A stretch of 64,000 bases of DNA from Canibacter oris. Lineage in GTDB: Bacteria > Actinomycetota > Actinomycetes > Actinomycetales > Microbacteriaceae. Below are positions 62,542 through 64,000 of the stretch, piece after piece; the first letter of the stretch is position 1, and each line of letters starts with the position of its first letter. The notes beneath the pieces were generated by a model. It did no database searches. It was not told the DNA's origin and saw nothing but the letters and a program-made list of their open reading frames with translations. A program made the translations under genes and the position numbers. The DNA lies in NCBI RefSeq assembly GCF_014197205.1, contig NZ_JACIFD010000004.1:62001-126000 (forward strand), read 5' to 3'.

Positions 62542-63951
62542 GTGTGTGAAGCGAGCTGCGCTGCAATGAACGAGTGGCTGTTATTAGGAATCGGGCTGCT
62601 GCTGACCCTCGGAACCGGGGTGTTTGTGGCGGCGGAGTTTTCGCTGGTGGCGCTTGATCGGCATGAACTGGAGCGGCGCGAGGCGGCCGGGACGCGTGGA
62701 CTGGGGCCTGTTATTAAAGCGCTAGAGCACACCTCCACACATCTCTCAAGCGCACAGTTGGGGATCACGCTGACCACGCTGCTCGCTGGGTATACGCTGG
62801 AGCCAGCACTGTCTGTAATGCTGGCACAGCCATTGCAGGCCCTCGGGGTGGCAAGTAGCTGGCAGCAGGTAATCACGACACCATTGGCGGTTTTGATCGC
62901 GACTGTGCTGTCTATGATTGTCGGCGAGTTGGTGCCGAAGAATTTTGCGATTTCCCTGCCTGAGCGTACCGCGAAAGTTGTGGTGCCGCTGCAGCTTGCC
63001 TTCACCACGGTTTTTAAGCCGGCTGTGGCGGTTCTGAACGGCAGCGCGAATGGGATGTTGCGACTAATCGGTATCGAGCCGAAAGAAGAACTGTCAGGGG
63101 CGCGCAGCGCGGAGGAGCTTTCAAGCCTTGTGAAACACTCTGCGGCGAGCGGGGTTTTAGAAGCGGATACCGCGACTTTGCTTGATCGTACTTTGCGGTT
63201 TGCCGAGCTCACCGCGGTTGATGTGATGACGCCACGCTTAAAAATGCAGTCGCTGCAGAAATTGGATCCGGTGGCAGTGGTTTTACATTTGGCTAGCACC
63301 ACCGGGTTTAGCCGGTTTCCAGTGATCGAAGACGACCGCGATGATGTGGTTGGGGTTGCGCATGTGAAGCAGGCGGTGGCACTGCCGCGGGATAAACGCG
63401 CGGAGGTGCCGGTTGCGGCGATTGCGGCGGAGATTACCCGGGTGCCGGAAACTATGCACCTGGATGCGCTACTAGAGGAGCTGCGCGGCGCGGTTTACCA
63501 GTGCGCGATTGTGGTTGACGAATACGGCGGTACAGCCGGCTTCGTGACGCTTGAAGATTTGGTTGAGGAGATTGTGGGGGAAGTCGCTGACGAGCATGAC
63601 CGTGCTCAGGCGGGTGTTGTCGGCACCGCGGAAAAACTTTTGATTCCTGGAGAGTTGCGCCCCGATGAATTACGTGAGCAGGCTGGTATTGAAGTGCCCG
63701 AGAGTGACCAGTATGACACTGTTGCGGGGTATTTGCTGGAGCTGCTGGGGCGGATCCCTAATCCCGGAGATATTGCGGAAATGCCAGACGGGGCCACGCT
63801 GCGTGTCGAGCGGATGGAGGGGCGCAGGATAGCGCGTATCAGGTATCAGGCGCCACCATCGTTGACCGGTCTCAGTGACACTGCAACCGGTGCAATTACG
63901 CTGCCGCAGCTGCGTGAGAACCGCCACGGCACGGAAGGAGCTGCCGCATGA
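62542..63951 (+). CDS. CNNM/CBS-pair membrane protein (hemolysin family)
   Basis: 469 residues from a GTG with GAGG 7 bases upstream; an ATG eight codons later (62566) is the alternative. Domains in order: CNNM (DUF21) with three to four TM segments ([26 protein letters not shown] at the start, [32 protein letters not shown]), a CBS pair ([11 protein letters not shown], then [17 protein letters not shown]), and a CorC_HlyC domain ([20 protein letters not shown]). Members are Mg2+/Co2+ efflux or homeostasis proteins. Its stop overlaps the next gene by four bases. Confidence 0.93.
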   Translation: MCEASCAAMNEWLLLGIGLLLTLGTGVFVAAEFSLVALDRHELERREAAGTRGLGPVIKALEHTSTHLSSAQLGITLTTLLAGYTLEPALSVMLAQPLQALGVASSWQQVITTPLAVLIATVLSMIVGELVPKNFAISLPERTAKVVVPLQLAFTTVFKPAVAVLNGSANGMLRLIGIEPKEELSGARSAEELSSLVKHSAASGVLEADTATLLDRTLRFAELTAVDVMTPRLKMQSLQKLDPVAVVLHLASTTGFSRFPVIEDDRDDVVGVAHVKQAVALPRDKRAEVPVAAIAAEITRVPETMHLDALLEELRGAVYQCAIVVDEYGGTAGFVTLEDLVEEIVGEVADEHDRAQAGVVGTAEKLLIPGELRPDELREQAGIEVPESDQYDTVAGYLLELLGRIPNPGDIAEMPDGATLRVERMEGRRIARIRYQAPPSLTGLSDTATGAITLPQLRENRHGTEGAAA

Positions 63952-64000
63952 GTGACTGGCTAGGAATCGTGTGGCTGGTTGTGTTGCTGGCCGTTAATGC
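63948..64000 (+). CDS. Second gene of the CNNM pair (3' truncated)
   Basis: Starts ATGAGTGACTGG, overlapping the previous stop by four bases, after GGAAGGAG. The visible 17 residues ([17 protein letters not shown]) form the beginning of a TM segment. Actinobacteria often carry two CNNM genes in tandem, so a paralog of the preceding gene is the likely identity. That is inferred from context, because the diagnostic parts lie outside the window. Confidence 0.6.
   Translation, partial: MSDWLGIVWLVVLLAVN

Noticed and set aside
1-64000. A complete new defence, secretion or mobile system
   Set aside because: No transposase, integrase, nuclease-ATPase cassette, toxin-antitoxin pair or biosynthetic cluster was seen; the unusual items are single genes or modified domains.

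Overview
The window is a gene-dense stretch of roughly 57% GC from an actinobacterium. Features pointing that way are a one-protein 2-oxoglutarate decarboxylase/dehydrogenase (Kgd type), a monomeric NADP-isocitrate dehydrogenase, the order prfB-ftsE-ftsX-smpB-ssrA, a SenX3/RegX3-like system beside phoU and pst, many GTG/TTG starts, and a DUF6350 gene close to purN-purH. This order and the small intergenic spaces suit a host-associated member of the Micrococcales, perhaps Microbacteriaceae. The family assignment is inference. No tRNA, rRNA, CRISPR array, transposase or prophage was seen.

Layout. 1-6.2 kb: glmS (5' truncated), acpS, alr, tsaE, tsaB, rimI and tsaD, mostly overlapping: wall precursors plus the t6A tRNA modification set, closed by a strong terminator. 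6.2-9 kb: a PepSY lipoprotein and an Lrp-type regulator with a class III aminotransferase. 9-13.7 kb: prfB, ftsE (with an unusual Ala-rich tail), ftsX, smpB and tmRNA. 13.7-23.9 kb: accessory and metabolic genes: DUF2200, an unknown 251-residue protein, a TPR protein, two EamA transporters, serine dehydratase, an SDR, an AT-rich orphan membrane protein, a flavin monooxygenase, and an epimerase overlapping a pyrimidine-dimer glycosylase. 23.9-28.8 kb: a sortase-assembled pilus locus (tip protein, major pilin, class C sortase). 28.9-34 kb: an rRNA methyltransferase, a VOC protein, an MFS transporter, a histidine phosphatase and a membrane-anchored Ltp-like repeat protein. 34-41 kb: the phosphate regulon pstSCAB, response regulator, histidine kinase and phoU, with a recognisable PHO box. 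41.2-44.8 kb: a 1162-residue surface protein with an LAxTG sorting signal. 44.9-47.7 kb: rplS and icd. 47.8-57.3 kb: DUF6350 protein, a TPP riboswitch with thiBPQ, a glycosyltransferase, purN, purH and a small membrane protein. 57.3-64 kb: an agmatine deiminase family enzyme, kgd, and a pair of CNNM/CBS membrane proteins, the second cut by the window end.

How it fits together. Most of the window is chromosomal housekeeping. The variable parts are surface-related: the pilus locus with a six-unit 24-bp repeat in the tip gene, the LAxTG adhesin behind three 20-bp tandem repeats, and two long G tracts. No complete new defence or mobile system is visible. The strongest candidates for undescribed biology are the FtsE tail, the pilin domains with altered E-boxes, the Ltp-like repeat protein without a lipobox, a small frame that a one-base change in a G10 tract would open, and an over-represented GTGGATC motif.
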